A DNA stretch of 64,000 nucleotides, from assembly GCA_963773835.1 (NCBI GenBank), contig CAVZCQ010000004.1, forward strand, positions 1-64,000, written 5' to 3'. Both the position numbers and the translations under genes were made by a program. Shown here piece after piece: positions 42,253 through 50,768 of this stretch (the first letter of the stretch is position 1; each line of letters begins with the position of its first letter). This stretch comes from JOPF136 sp963773835. Lineage in GTDB: Bacteria > Acidobacteriota > Terriglobia > Acidiferrales > UBA7541. The notes under the pieces are model-generated. The model did not search any database, had not been told where the DNA came from, and worked only from the letters and a program-made list of their open reading frames with translations.

Positions 42253-43359
42253 CTATCCGACCGGGTTGGTTTGGAACCTCCTCGCCAGCTGGCGCAACTT
42301 GTGCAGCGCACGTTGTGCTTCGCCCTCCTTAACTTGACCGGGCGTGTGGGCAGCGGTGTTTCTTACCCGTCGAACGTCTTCCAGGTCGCTCGCAATTTCT
42401 GTCTTGATCAGACCTCGTTGTACGAGCGCCTTTATGGCCTCGCGAACCGAGACATTTTTCTCAGTGAGCTGGCGTGCGAGTGGCAATAGCTGTTCCTCCA
42501 GCTTCGCCCATTCCACCAGAAGATGTCCGAGATCACCGGCTGCTGCCTCTTTCATGCTGAGTTGGGCTTTGACTTCCTGGCATAACTCGTTCACACGGTC
42601 ATTCGGGGGATAGAGTGCTGTTCTAGGCGTTCCTTCGAAGCCGGCGTTCCAAAAGTGTTCCGCACGCGGAATCGCAAACTTGGCTATCAAGCGATTTCGG
42701 AAGTCCAACTCCGTCTTCGTTTCAAAGTCGGAGGTGACGTCTGCTGTTCCGGCCATGTAGCCTTCCTGAAAGTACGGCCTGAGTGCGTCCGGAGGGCAGA
42801 TGCTAAGAAGTCGGATATTGACCAGATCCTCTTCTGAGTTAATCGAGATTCGATTTGTCGGGTATGGGAAGCCCAACACGTACACGTAGCAGGTCGGATC
42901 CGTGCTCGCAAGTTGAGCAAACGAGCAGGCAACGCGTAGCGAATGTGTGATGTCAAGCAGGGGAGTGGGAACGACTTCGTAGTGCTGGAGGATACTCCAT
43001 TGAACGTATTTTTTTCGCGAGACTTCGCGTGCGCCTTCAACCTTATTCACTACGAAGCGTTTCACCAGAGCGCGGCCCGCGGACTCGAGCTGCCGAAACC
43101 GAACTTCTAGCTCAGCGTGAACTAGGTTGTCGCCTCTGTAGATGGCCGGATAGAGGGTCGATCCACCGGCTTTGCTTTGATAGTCCTTGTTCTGTCCTCT
43201 GAAAAAGGCCAGGTGATTTCGATTCCCGTATGAGAGCTGGGCCACATGCTCAACCAGGGTTCGGTAATTCTGGACCTTGAATGCGGGCGCGCGCCAGGTA
43301 TCACGGTCCCGCACATGCGCGATCAGTTCTTTCGTGAGTTGTGCATTTATGGCCTGCAC
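42253..43359 (-). CDS. FRG-domain protein with C-terminal HEPN-type motif
   Basis: A 368-residue protein. The FRG domain has AFFRGQNKDY (FRG at 53-55), STLYPAIYRGD, WSILQHYEVVPTPLLDITHS and CYVYVLGFP. The C-terminal 80 residues form a helical domain with VRRVRNTAAHTPG, again R-N-x3-H (Arg333, His338), as in DUF4145/HEPN-like domains. FRG domains occur in proteins linked to phage defence; the molecular activity is not settled. It is convergent with the TIGR02391 gene, 48 bases apart. A GTG start without a clear ribosome site makes the exact N-terminus uncertain. Confidence 0.75.
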   Translation of the reverse strand: MQAINAQLTKELIAHVRDRDTWRAPAFKVQNYRTLVEHVAQLSYGNRNHLAFFRGQNKDYQSKAGGSTLYPAIYRGDNLVHAELEVRFRQLESAGRALVKRFVVNKVEGAREVSRKKYVQWSILQHYEVVPTPLLDITHSLRVACSFAQLASTDPTCYVYVLGFPYPTNRISINSEEDLVNIRLLSICPPDALRPYFQEGYMAGTADVTSDFETKTELDFRNRLIAKFAIPRAEHFWNAGFEGTPRTALYPPNDRVNELCQEVKAQLSMKEAAAGDLGHLLVEWAKLEEQLLPLARQLTEKNVSVREAIKALVQRGLIKTEIASDLEDVRRVRNTAAHTPGQVKEGEAQRALHKLRQLARRFQTNPVG

Positions 43360-43903
43360 TTGGTGGATTGTAGCGCATCCCGGCCCGCTCTGCTGTCGAG
43401 TTGGGTGCTGCGGCGCGGGAGGAGCGAAAAGAACCTCAGGCCTAGCAGTAGCTCGCCTGAAGGAAACTGCGACGTTGGGCTCGGAATCAGGGAACGCCGA
43501 AGCGCCTAGGACGCCAGGGTGCAGGAGTCCCGCCGGGGTGGGACCCGCGCCAGCGGCGGGTCTCGGACCGCATGCCCTGACGTGCTTTGTCGGGAAAGCC
43601 CTAGCCTCTGCCCCCAGGCCGGAACGCTCGTCGATTTAAGGCCTGTTGCCCCGGGGGGAGGGGAAGTGGCGAGTGACGAGTGGCTAGTGGCCCTTCGACT
43701 CGCTCTGCTCGCTCCCGCCTACGCCGATGCTCCGGCGGGCAGGCAGGATCAGCCCCGACAAGGGAATCGGGACGCAAAGGGCGCGCCTCTCGACTGCGCT
43801 CGGGACGCCTAATACGCGCATCCTGGTCGGATGCTGACGGGCGGGCGCAGCGAGCAGCGCCCCTACGGCGCAGGAGATGAGGGTAGGTCTTGCCGCAGGA
43901 AAG
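43360..43903. other. Repeat-rich intergenic stretch at the right border of the islet
   Basis: No gene is supported. It contains a 7-bp inverted repeat at 43542-43562 (GACCCGC/GCGGGTC), a second CCCGCC/GGCGGG dyad around 43730, low-complexity words such as CTCGACTGCGCTCGGGA, and copy 1 of a 31-base dispersed repeat. Such sequence marks recombination-prone junctions. Confidence 0.5.
43839..43869 (+). repeat. 31-base dispersed repeat, copy 1
   Basis: Matches the stretch at 45026-45056 at 30 of 31 bases. Its core GGGCGC-AGCGAGCA-GCGCCC is an inverted repeat that can form a hairpin, so it looks like a REP-type element. Confidence 0.65.
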
Positions 43904-44419
43904 TTATTTCACTCTCTCAAAGACTAGCGTGCGCACGGTCATCTTCCCGCTGGCCGGGTCCCTTGAAGGTTCGGTGGTCAGTGTCAGGCGGTCGCCCTCC
44001 AGCGTGTACATTCGCACGTGGGATTCACCTGTGCGCGATTGGTCCCACGACACGTCTATGTGGTGCGTCACGGTCGTGGCTTTGCTGTCGAGCGTATAGG
44101 TTCCCGCATAGGCCAGCATGCTCCGGATCAGCGTTTCCGCTTCTTCCGGCGTGACCACAGAGCCGGCAGGTTTCTTCCGGTCGCTGCCGACGATGATTAC
44201 CATCATGCGCCCGTCACGCCCGTAATTGATGTAACCGGAGGGATGAGCGCCCATCACGTCGGACTTCGCGCCGGATTGAACCTCCTCGCGGACATAAGAA
44301 AGCAATTTCCACGTGCCCAGAATTTGCTCTTGGACCGACTTCGCCTGCTCCGTCTGTGCCGGCGCGCCGCACGGAAGCATAAAGATCGCCAGCAGACTCA
44401 AAAGAATGGTTCGCCTCAT
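43904..44419 (-). CDS. Secreted lipocalin-like protein
   Basis: A 171-residue protein with a signal peptide (ILLSLLAIFMLPCGAPAQ) and a lipocalin-like domain: ILGTWKLLSYVREEV, MGAHPSGYINYGRDGRMMVI, AGTYTLDSKATTVTHHID, RLTLTTEP. AGGAG stands about eight bases before the ATG. Proteins with this domain are periplasmic or extracellular and may bind small hydrophobic molecules; the ligand is unknown. Confidence 0.78.
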   Translation of the reverse strand: MRRTILLSLLAIFMLPCGAPAQTEQAKSVQEQILGTWKLLSYVREEVQSGAKSDVMGAHPSGYINYGRDGRMMVIIVGSDRKKPAGSVVTPEEAETLIRSMLAYAGTYTLDSKATTVTHHIDVSWDQSRTGESHVRMYTLEGDRLTLTTEPSRDPASGKMTVRTLVFERVK

Positions 44420-44711
44420 CGCAGCATCTCCTCTCCAAAACGGGCCGCTCTCGTTTCAGCGTGCGCAGCCCACACGAAATCCGTCCCTCCCTCGCATTCC
44501 GTCCCGGCCGGGAGGATACCACCCCGCAGAGTTCCCCGCGGCGCGCCGCCGGAGCCCCATCTGGAGCGGAGGGGACGAGAAGAGAGACGCCGGCGGTACC
44601 GAGGAGGGCACGGCATTGGGCGGACTGGCCGCTGAGAGCATAGATGAAGATATTTGCGTCGATAAAGAGAAAGCTGCGGTTGGGGACACTGGAGAGCGGC
44701 TGGACCGCCAT
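44420..44711 (-). pseudogene. Truncated PIN-domain (VapC-like) toxin
   Basis: The frame starts two bases after the antitoxin-like gene with a good PIN beginning: FLFIDANIFIYALSGQS AQ (first acidic residue in IDAN), then CRALL. After about 40 residues the resemblance stops and the frame runs into the upstream region of the lipocalin gene with unrelated low-complexity sequence. The three later acidic residues of the PIN site are missing, so it cannot be an active ribonuclease. Confidence 0.55.
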
Positions 44712-44713
44712 TC

Positions 44714-44908
44714 TCAGGCCTGATCCTCGACATCAGGATCTTCAGCCACCCACTTCCATTGCTCGGAGGTTAGCTTGATGGGCACGTCCTCGTCGAGCGC
44801 CCGAAGCGCACGCGTGACACGTTCAGCCTTTCCCTCCGGAGCGAAGCGCGCCCGTACCAAGTCCTCGAGGGAAGGCGCCAGCCTGCCTGTAGTGCTTTTT
44901 AGACTCAT
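44714..44908 (-). CDS. Small antitoxin-like protein
   Basis: A 64-residue acidic protein (SLEDLVRARF, ALDEDVPIKLTSEQWKWVAED). Its position just before a PIN-domain start, on the same strand, and its size match antitoxins of VapBC-type pairs. The partner toxin is truncated, so the gene may be an orphan. No DNA-binding motif is obvious. Confidence 0.5.
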   Translation of the reverse strand: MSLKSTTGRLAPSLEDLVRARFAPEGKAERVTRALRALDEDVPIKLTSEQWKWVAEDPDVEDQA

Positions 44909-45025
44909 GGCAACTTCATTTTAGTCGAGTCTTGCCGTGGCCCCAAGAGGATTCGCAACTCATCACTCGTCGGAGTTCATCTGTCGGCGTGAAGACCGGC
45001 GCTGCGGAACGGCGAGCCAGGCTGC

Positions 45026-45056
45026 GGGCGGGCGCAGCAAGCAGCGCCCCTACGGC
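45026..45056 (+). repeat. 31-base dispersed repeat, copy 2
   Basis: Same orientation as copy 1, 1,187 bases away. Both copies flank the segment holding the lipocalin gene and the broken toxin pair. Confidence 0.65.
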
Positions 45057-45179
45057 ACTGGCAACATGTCCTTCGGCGTCGCTCCCTTCACGAGAGCTGT
45101 CAGGGCTGGCCCTTGCTTCGTCAGGACAGGCAGGACAGGCCGGCGCTATAGTGCCGCGGTTACGGTAGACTACCGGGCC

Positions 45180-45806
45180 ATGAAAGCGCGAAGGGGCGAC
45201 ACATTGACCCTGCTGATTTCGCAGGCGCGGATCGCGCGGCGCGTGCGCGAGCTGGGACGGCAGATTACCCGCGATTTCCGCGGGGAGCCGCTGCTGCTGG
45301 TCGGAGTCCTGAAAGGGGCATGCATTTTCCTGGCGGACCTGAGCCGCGAGATTGGACTGGAAGCCACATTTGATTTTCTGGCTGCGGCGAGTTACGGGCA
45401 TTCGGCGGAGACTTCCGGCCAGGTGCGGCTGCTGAAAGACCTGGATGCGAGCATCGAAGGGCGGAACGTGATCCTGGTGGAAGACATTCTAGACACGGGA
45501 GTGACGCTGAACTACCTGGTGCGGCTGCTGAGGGAACGGCGTCCGAAGGCGCTGCGCGTGGCTGCGTTGCTGGACAAAGCGGAACGGCGGGTGCAGCCGT
45601 TCAAAGCGGATTACGTGGGATTCCGGATTCCCAACCGGTTCGTGGTCGGATATGGGCTGGACTATGCGGAACGGTACCGGAATTTGAAAGACGTGTGCGT
45701 GCTCGATATAAAGAAGGATGGCAGGAAAGTCCGGCAAAGGAGTTTGAGAGGAGCCGGCGAGACGCCCCTCGACTTCGCTCGGGGCCGGCCGGAGACACAA
45801 AAGTGA
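45180..45806 (+). CDS. hpt: Hypoxanthine phosphoribosyltransferase
   Basis: A 208-residue purine-salvage enzyme that makes IMP/GMP from hypoxanthine/guanine and PRPP. It has LLLVGVLKGACIFLADLSR, VRLLKDLDASIEGR, the PRPP loop VEDILDTGVTLNYL, and ADYVGFRIPNRFVVGYGLDY. The ATG used follows a non-coding stretch with the 31-base repeat; the longer open frame translates that repeat and is rejected. The last 25 residues (RSLRGAGETPLDFARGRPET) are not part of the family and are encoded by a palindromic word CCCCTCGACTTCGCTCGGGG. The stop overlaps the deoC start. Confidence 0.88.
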   Translation: MKARRGDTLTLLISQARIARRVRELGRQITRDFRGEPLLLVGVLKGACIFLADLSREIGLEATFDFLAAASYGHSAETSGQVRLLKDLDASIEGRNVILVEDILDTGVTLNYLVRLLRERRPKALRVAALLDKAERRVQPFKADYVGFRIPNRFVVGYGLDYAERYRNLKDVCVLDIKKDGRKVRQRSLRGAGETPLDFARGRPETQK

Positions 45807-46585
45807 ATCCCATGTGGCGGAGAAGCGCAGTGCCTAAAAACGTTCGCGCGGTGGTGGAGGCTTTGGAAAAACTTCCCGGCAGCGCCGAGAAACTCGGCGG
45901 GGCGGATGGATTGTGCCGCGCCTTCGCCGGCCTTCTGGACCATACGCTGCTGAAGCCGGAGGCGCAGCCGGACGACGTTCGCCGCGCGTGCGAAGAGGCC
46001 GCGCAGTGCGCGTTCGCGGCCATGGTGGTGAATCCATGCTATGTAGCGCTGGCCGCAAAATGTCTGCGCGGCACGACGGTGCGCGTGGCGACCGTGGCGG
46101 GCTTTCCGCTGGGAGCTTCGCGGACGGCGGTGAAAAAGCTGGAGGCGGAACGCGGGCTGGATGACGGAGCGAGCGAGATCGACATGGTGATTCATGTGGG
46201 CGCGCTGAAGGCGGGCGAACACGCGGCGGTGGAAAGGGAAATCCACGAATTGGCGAAGCTGTGCCACGGCCGGCATGCGCTGCTGAAAGTGATCCTGGAG
46301 TGCGCGCTACTGACGGACAAAGAAAAACGGCGCGGGGCGCGGGTGGCGGTTCGCGCGGGTGCGGATTTTGTGAAAACGTCGACGGGGTTCGGTCCCGGCG
46401 GGGCCACGGCGGAAGACGTGGCGCTGCTGCGCGCGGCGGTGGGCCGCAACGCGGGAGTGAAAGCCGCGGGGGGCATCCGCACGCTGGCCACGGCAGCGAG
46501 CATGCTCGGGGCGGGAGCTTCGCGGCTGGGGACGAGCGCGAGCGTTTCGATTCTCGAGGAGCTTCGCGGCCGGGCGTCGAAGTAA
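45803..46585 (+). CDS. deoC: Deoxyribose-phosphate aldolase
   Basis: A 260-residue class I aldolase that splits 2-deoxyribose 5-phosphate into glyceraldehyde 3-phosphate and acetaldehyde. Motifs: LLDHTLLKPEA, CAFAAMVVNPCYV, TVAGFPLGA, EIDMVIHVGALKAG, LKVILECALL, ADFVKTSTGF (Schiff-base Lys191) and KAAGGIRT (Lys220). A GTG overlapping the hpt stop is annotated; an ATG three codons later is equally possible. The pairing with hpt makes a nucleoside-salvage operon. Confidence 0.92.
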   Translation: MNPMWRRSAVPKNVRAVVEALEKLPGSAEKLGGADGLCRAFAGLLDHTLLKPEAQPDDVRRACEEAAQCAFAAMVVNPCYVALAAKCLRGTTVRVATVAGFPLGASRTAVKKLEAERGLDDGASEIDMVIHVGALKAGEHAAVEREIHELAKLCHGRHALLKVILECALLTDKEKRRGARVAVRAGADFVKTSTGFGPGGATAEDVALLRAAVGRNAGVKAAGGIRTLATAASMLGAGASRLGTSASVSILEELRGRASK

Positions 46586-46708
46586 CCAAACACATATCCT
46601 TCCTGCGAATCCCTTTCCAAGACCCATGAATTGGGCCATTGCGGACTGCTGCGTGGCACTACGCGCTGAGTTTCCTTCCCCGCCGGGAAAACGTCCGTTG
46701 CTATACTG

Positions 46709-48538
46709 ATGAGGAGAAAGCGAAGCGCGGAGATGGGATTCCGCCCGCGGCTTCGCGCCCCTGTGATGAGCGAAAGCGAAGCATCCACGGAAAACCGCCT
46801 GCCGGAGAGCGCAGTCGAACTGCCGCCGGAAGTGCTGGCCACGCTGGTGGAAATCGGCGAGGAGGTGAACTCGTCGCTGGACCTGGACCAGGTGCTGAAG
46901 AAAGCGGCGGAGCTGGTGCGGCGGCTGGTGCCCTACGAGATTTTTGCGGTGCTGGTGCTGGATGATGCGACGCAGGAACTCTATTTCCGTTTTGCCATCG
47001 GATATACGCGCGACGTGGTGGAGACGTGGAGAATCCCGGTGGGGAAGGGAATCACGGGCACCGCAGCGCAGACCGGGCAGCCCGTGCTGGTGGGCGACGT
47101 GCGCAGTGACCCGCGGTATCTGAGCGCGGTGGAGTCGGTGAGATCGGAAATTGCCGTGCCGTTGATTTTGAAAGGGCGGGTGATCGGCGTGCTGGATATT
47201 CAAAGCCGCGAGCCGGATGCGTTCACGCACGAGCAGCAGCAGGTGCTGGCGTTGGTGGCCAGCCGGCTGGCGGGCGCGATGGAAAACGCGCAGCTCTACG
47301 AGAGCGCGCGGCGGCAGGCGGAGACGCTGCGCGTGCTGAACGAAGCGGGACGCGAGGCCAGCTCGATCCTGGACGTGGACGAATTGCTGAAGCGCGCCGC
47401 GGACCTGATCAAACGCGTGATCGATTACCAGATGGCCAGCATCCTGGTGTATGACGCGGACAAAAAAGCGTTCACGCATGCCGTGGACGCGCGCTACGGG
47501 AGGAGCGAGCAGAGCAAACTGGAGGTCGGGCCGACCGGCGGGATCGTGGGAGCAGCGGTGAGTCTGGGCCGGCCGGTGCTGGTGCCGGACGTGAGCCTGG
47601 ATCCGCGGTACATCTGTTGCAACCCGGAAGCGCGATCGGAGCTGGCCGTGCCCATGATTCACAAAGGCCGGGTGGTGGGCGTGATTGATCTGGAGAGTCC
47701 GGTGAAGAATTACTTCACCGAGGAGCACGTGCAGACGCTTTCGATCCTGGCGGGAAGCCTGGCGGTGGCGATTGAAAATGCGCGGCTGTACCAACAGGCG
47801 CTGCGCGAAGAGGCGGAGCAGGCGGAAGAACTGCAGGCCGCACGGCTGATGCAGGATGCGCTGCTGCCGCAGGCGCCAGCGGATGACTACGGCGTGGAGA
47901 TCGCTGCGCGGTACGTGCCCGCGCGGGAACTCGGCGGTGATGTGTACGACTTCCTGCGCTACGGACCGCAGCAACTTTCCGTGGCCATCGGCGACGTGAC
48001 GGGAAAGGGAAGCGCGGCGGCGCTGTTCGGCGCAACGGTGGTGGGAATGCTGCGGAGCCTGGCGCCGCAGAAACCCTCGCCGGCGGATATGCTGCGCCAG
48101 TTGAACGGAATCCTGAGCGAGCGGCGCGTGGAGGGGAGATTTGCGACGCTGTGCTTTATGACCTGGCAAAAGGGACGGCAGAGACTGCGAATTGCAAATG
48201 CAGGGCACTGGCAGCCGCTGCTGTGGAAGAACGGACGGTGCGAAAAAATCCCGGTGACGGGGCTGCCGTTGGGGATCGAGGAGCAGGCGGAGTACGACGA
48301 GCGAGCGTATTCGCTGGCGACGGGCGATGTGCTGGTGTGCTACTCGGATGGGATCACGGAGCGGACGAATCCCGCAGACGATTTTTACGGCGCGGAGCGG
48401 CTGCGGCTGCTCCTGGCTGCGAATCATGCGCGGAGCGCAGGAGAACTGGCGACGCTGATTTTCGAGGAAGTGGACCGATTTGCGGAGGGCATGCCGGCGG
48501 CCGACGATGGGACGCTGGTGGTGATGAAAGTACGGTAG
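46709..48538 (+). CDS. GAF-GAF-PP2C (RsbU/SpoIIE-type) phosphatase
   Basis: A 609-residue protein with two GAF domains (about residues 55-200 and 215-370; each with a LVPYEIFAVLVL or VIDYQMASILVY core and IPVGKGITGTAA or GPTGGIVGAAV) and a C-terminal SpoIIE-type PP2C domain (ARYVPARELGGDVYDF, IGDVTGKGSAAALFGA, NAGHWQPLLW, VCYSDGITERTN). Asp residues for two metals are present. Such proteins dephosphorylate anti-anti-sigma factors in partner-switching stress systems. No partner is adjacent. The first ATG is used but a start at MSESEAS (residue 20) is plausible. Confidence 0.88.
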   Translation: MRRKRSAEMGFRPRLRAPVMSESEASTENRLPESAVELPPEVLATLVEIGEEVNSSLDLDQVLKKAAELVRRLVPYEIFAVLVLDDATQELYFRFAIGYTRDVVETWRIPVGKGITGTAAQTGQPVLVGDVRSDPRYLSAVESVRSEIAVPLILKGRVIGVLDIQSREPDAFTHEQQQVLALVASRLAGAMENAQLYESARRQAETLRVLNEAGREASSILDVDELLKRAADLIKRVIDYQMASILVYDADKKAFTHAVDARYGRSEQSKLEVGPTGGIVGAAVSLGRPVLVPDVSLDPRYICCNPEARSELAVPMIHKGRVVGVIDLESPVKNYFTEEHVQTLSILAGSLAVAIENARLYQQALREEAEQAEELQAARLMQDALLPQAPADDYGVEIAARYVPARELGGDVYDFLRYGPQQLSVAIGDVTGKGSAAALFGATVVGMLRSLAPQKPSPADMLRQLNGILSERRVEGRFATLCFMTWQKGRQRLRIANAGHWQPLLWKNGRCEKIPVTGLPLGIEEQAEYDERAYSLATGDVLVCYSDGITERTNPADDFYGAERLRLLLAANHARSAGELATLIFEEVDRFAEGMPAADDGTLVVMKVR

Positions 48539-48626
48539 GAACCGAAAACCGAAACTGTTTGCCGGCAGGCAGGCTCGAAATTCGGTGCGATTCGACGGCG
48601 TGCTGGGGCCTGCGAGTAGTGAGGCG

Positions 48627-49046
48627 CTAGGTCGGTTTGGCGGGCTTGGGAGCGTTGTCGGAGGGTACGTGGAGATGGGGCATCCCGGGGGTGGCTTCTG
48701 CGCCGGGGTTTGCAGAGCCGCCAACGGGTGGATGCGCGATTTGGCCGCCGGCGGGCTGGCTGCTGAGGACGGTCCATTCACCGTTCTGCCGCTCCAGCGA
48801 GTAGTTCATTTGCATGGTGGCGCCTTCCTGCTTGGCGCGGAAGAGCACCTGGGCCTGCGCGTGGTCGCCGTTCACGGTGATTTGCCCGAATTCCGTGTCC
48901 ATCGCTGAGAGATTGAGATTGCCGGATTTTTGCAGGTGCTGGAGGATGGAGGCGCGGATAGCTTCCTCGTCCGAACTGGCTTTTCGGCAGGCAACGCCAA
49001 AAATCAGCAGGGCTGCGGCGATGGCCCAGACGCCGTGCCTGATCAT
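48627..49046 (-). CDS. Small lipoprotein, hypothetical
   Basis: A 139-residue protein with a lipoprotein signal (AAALLIFGVAC, lipid Cys20) and a domain rich in short strands (ITVNGDHAQAQVLFRAKQEG, NYSLERQNGEWTVL), followed by a Pro/Gly-rich tail. It resembles small exported proteins of the NTF2/DUF4878 type, but that is weak. The start overlaps the stop of an upstream oxidoreductase fragment (ATGA). Confidence 0.6.
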   Translation of the reverse strand: MIRHGVWAIAAALLIFGVACRKASSDEEAIRASILQHLQKSGNLNLSAMDTEFGQITVNGDHAQAQVLFRAKQEGATMQMNYSLERQNGEWTVLSSQPAGGQIAHPPVGGSANPGAEATPGMPHLHVPSDNAPKPAKPT

Positions 49047-49423
49047 GCGAATGACTTTTCCAGGTTGACCGACAATGATTTCTCCACGATCTCGACGCCC
49101 GTCCTCTTCAGGAATTCCTCGGGCGAATTCCCTCCGATAAGGATGAACACGTAGTCATTCTGAACCTCTTGAGGTTTTCCGGCAACCTCCAGGAGCACTT
49201 TAGTGTCCCGGATGGCAGCGACGTGGGAATTGCGGAGAACGTGGAGCTGGCCCGCGGCCTCGGCCTCCGCGAGCAACTTTTGATTTCGCGCGCGGGCGCG
49301 CTGGAAGGCGTCGCCGCGTCCATGGAAAAATGCTAACTCTGAAGAGAGGCGAGCCCAAGGTCGATTTGGTCCGGCGTGGCGAAATGGGTGAGAGAAATGA
49401 CCGAAAAGGGAAGCAACGCGCAC
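49043..49423 (-). pseudogene. C-terminal fragment of a thioredoxin-reductase-like flavoprotein
   Basis: About 95 residues from GDAFQRARARNQKLL through LRNSHVAAIRDTKVLLEVAG and DYVFILIGGNSPEEFLKRTG match the C-terminal half of pyridine-nucleotide oxidoreductases. The FAD and most of the NAD(P) Rossmann motifs are absent, and the sequence before GDAF is unrelated. It is therefore a 5'-truncated remnant that still overlaps the lipoprotein gene, suggesting the two once formed an operon. Confidence 0.55.
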
Positions 49424-49445
49424 TCGCTCGCCAAATTAGGTTTCC

Positions 49446-50768
49446 TTACTGTTTGCCTGTTTCCTGAAACGTCTCTGGCGGATCCAGCGAACACCGGTGC
49501 CAGAACTCAGCTTCGGAAATGCGGCCATCCCGTAGCTGCCGCACATCGGCGAGCGTTGCCGAGATTTGTCCCCCATCCGCGGAATCGAAGACCACGACCA
49601 AGCCGACCGCGGAATTGTCGCCGGGCGTTGAATCCGGATGGGCTGCAGTGAACAGCGATTTTGCAAAGGCCAGTTTCTGCTTCGCGGAGGTCGCCAGGCC
49701 GGCGGTCGGCTCGACGTACAAAATCTTCACCATCTTCCCGCGCAGGGGCTGCCAGTCGCCGGCAAATCGCACCACGGACTCGCGCGTCATGCGGAAGGCC
49801 ACGCTACCCGCCGCGGCGGAATCTCCGCTTCGGGCGGGCGCTGCGGTGAATCCCTCCGGAAGCTCGAGCTGAGCGCGCCGGATCCACCCGCGGGACACGC
49901 CCGAAATCTGCACGTGGACCCAGGCGGGCTGCACGTCCAGGATCTGGAACTCGTCTTGAGCCTCCGCCGAAAACAGCACCTGTGCCCCGGATTGTGGCTT
50001 GGCGTACAAGGAAGTGCCGGACTTGCGGACCGCGGCGAGATTGTCGGGGTGGGCCTGATTGCGCAGAATCTCTTCCAGATTTTGAGCCAGCGCGTGGAGT
50101 TCACTCGCGTGCTTCTCGGCACGGGCGCGTTCGGCTTCTGTCACGGCTGCATCGCCGATGGGTGCCGCGGCGCCCGGAGGTCCTTCGGCACGTCCGGCGC
50201 CACCGGCTGCGGGGGGAGGCGCCAGTATCCCGCTGTTCACCGCGCGATGGTCCGCGAGCGGGCTACGGAATGCCCCGGAAGGGACCGCATGCGGTGCGGA
50301 AGGAGTGACGTCTCCGCCTGCGGCACCGGTTGTGCCCCCCGATCCTCCGGGATCGAGAGCCTCGCCCAGCCGGTCCAGTAGGTCCGCCTCGAGTCTCCCA
50401 TTCGACGATAACGTGCGATACCCGGAGCGCGCAGGATTCGAATCCGAGTACCAGGCGGTCACCTTGGCAGCCACGCGAACCAGCGTTCCGCCGGAACTTG
50501 CCGCACTCACCTTGATCGAGCAATCGTAGTAGCCGCTCGTGTAGCGCTCCAGTGGCTGCTCGGTGCTGCCTACAAAGCCCTCCAATTCCGGGAGCCGGCC
50601 CTTTGCCGTTGGGCGGATTTGCGCGAGCGCCTTCTCGACTTCGTCCTGCGAATGCGCATAGGTCCGTTCCGCTCCCGGGCCTTGGGCCGCCGCGGGAATC
50701 CCCCATGGCAGAGCAACAAGCAACGCGGCCGCGGCACCCGCGCGCGCGATGAGCGAGACTTTCCTCAT
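49446..50768 (-). CDS. Secreted SH3-domain protein with DUF-like C-terminus
   Basis: A 440-residue exported protein: signal peptide (IARAGAAAALLVALPWG ending AAAQG), an N-terminal domain (about 35-130), a Gly/Ala/Pro-rich linker (about 135-215), a helical stretch (EKHASELHALAQNLEEILRN), an SH3b-like domain (SLYAKPQSGAQVLFSAEAQD, WVHVQISGVSRGWIRRAQLE), then an unfamiliar domain. SH3b domains often bind cell wall or ligands. The start overlaps the stop of the upstream homologue (ATGA), so the two are coupled and probably work together. Confidence 0.65.
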   Translation of the reverse strand: MRKVSLIARAGAAAALLVALPWGIPAAAQGPGAERTYAHSQDEVEKALAQIRPTAKGRLPELEGFVGSTEQPLERYTSGYYDCSIKVSAASSGGTLVRVAAKVTAWYSDSNPARSGYRTLSSNGRLEADLLDRLGEALDPGGSGGTTGAAGGDVTPSAPHAVPSGAFRSPLADHRAVNSGILAPPPAAGGAGRAEGPPGAAAPIGDAAVTEAERARAEKHASELHALAQNLEEILRNQAHPDNLAAVRKSGTSLYAKPQSGAQVLFSAEAQDEFQILDVQPAWVHVQISGVSRGWIRRAQLELPEGFTAAPARSGDSAAAGSVAFRMTRESVVRFAGDWQPLRGKMVKILYVEPTAGLATSAKQKLAFAKSLFTAAHPDSTPGDNSAVGLVVVFDSADGGQISATLADVRQLRDGRISEAEFWHRCSLDPPETFQETGKQ

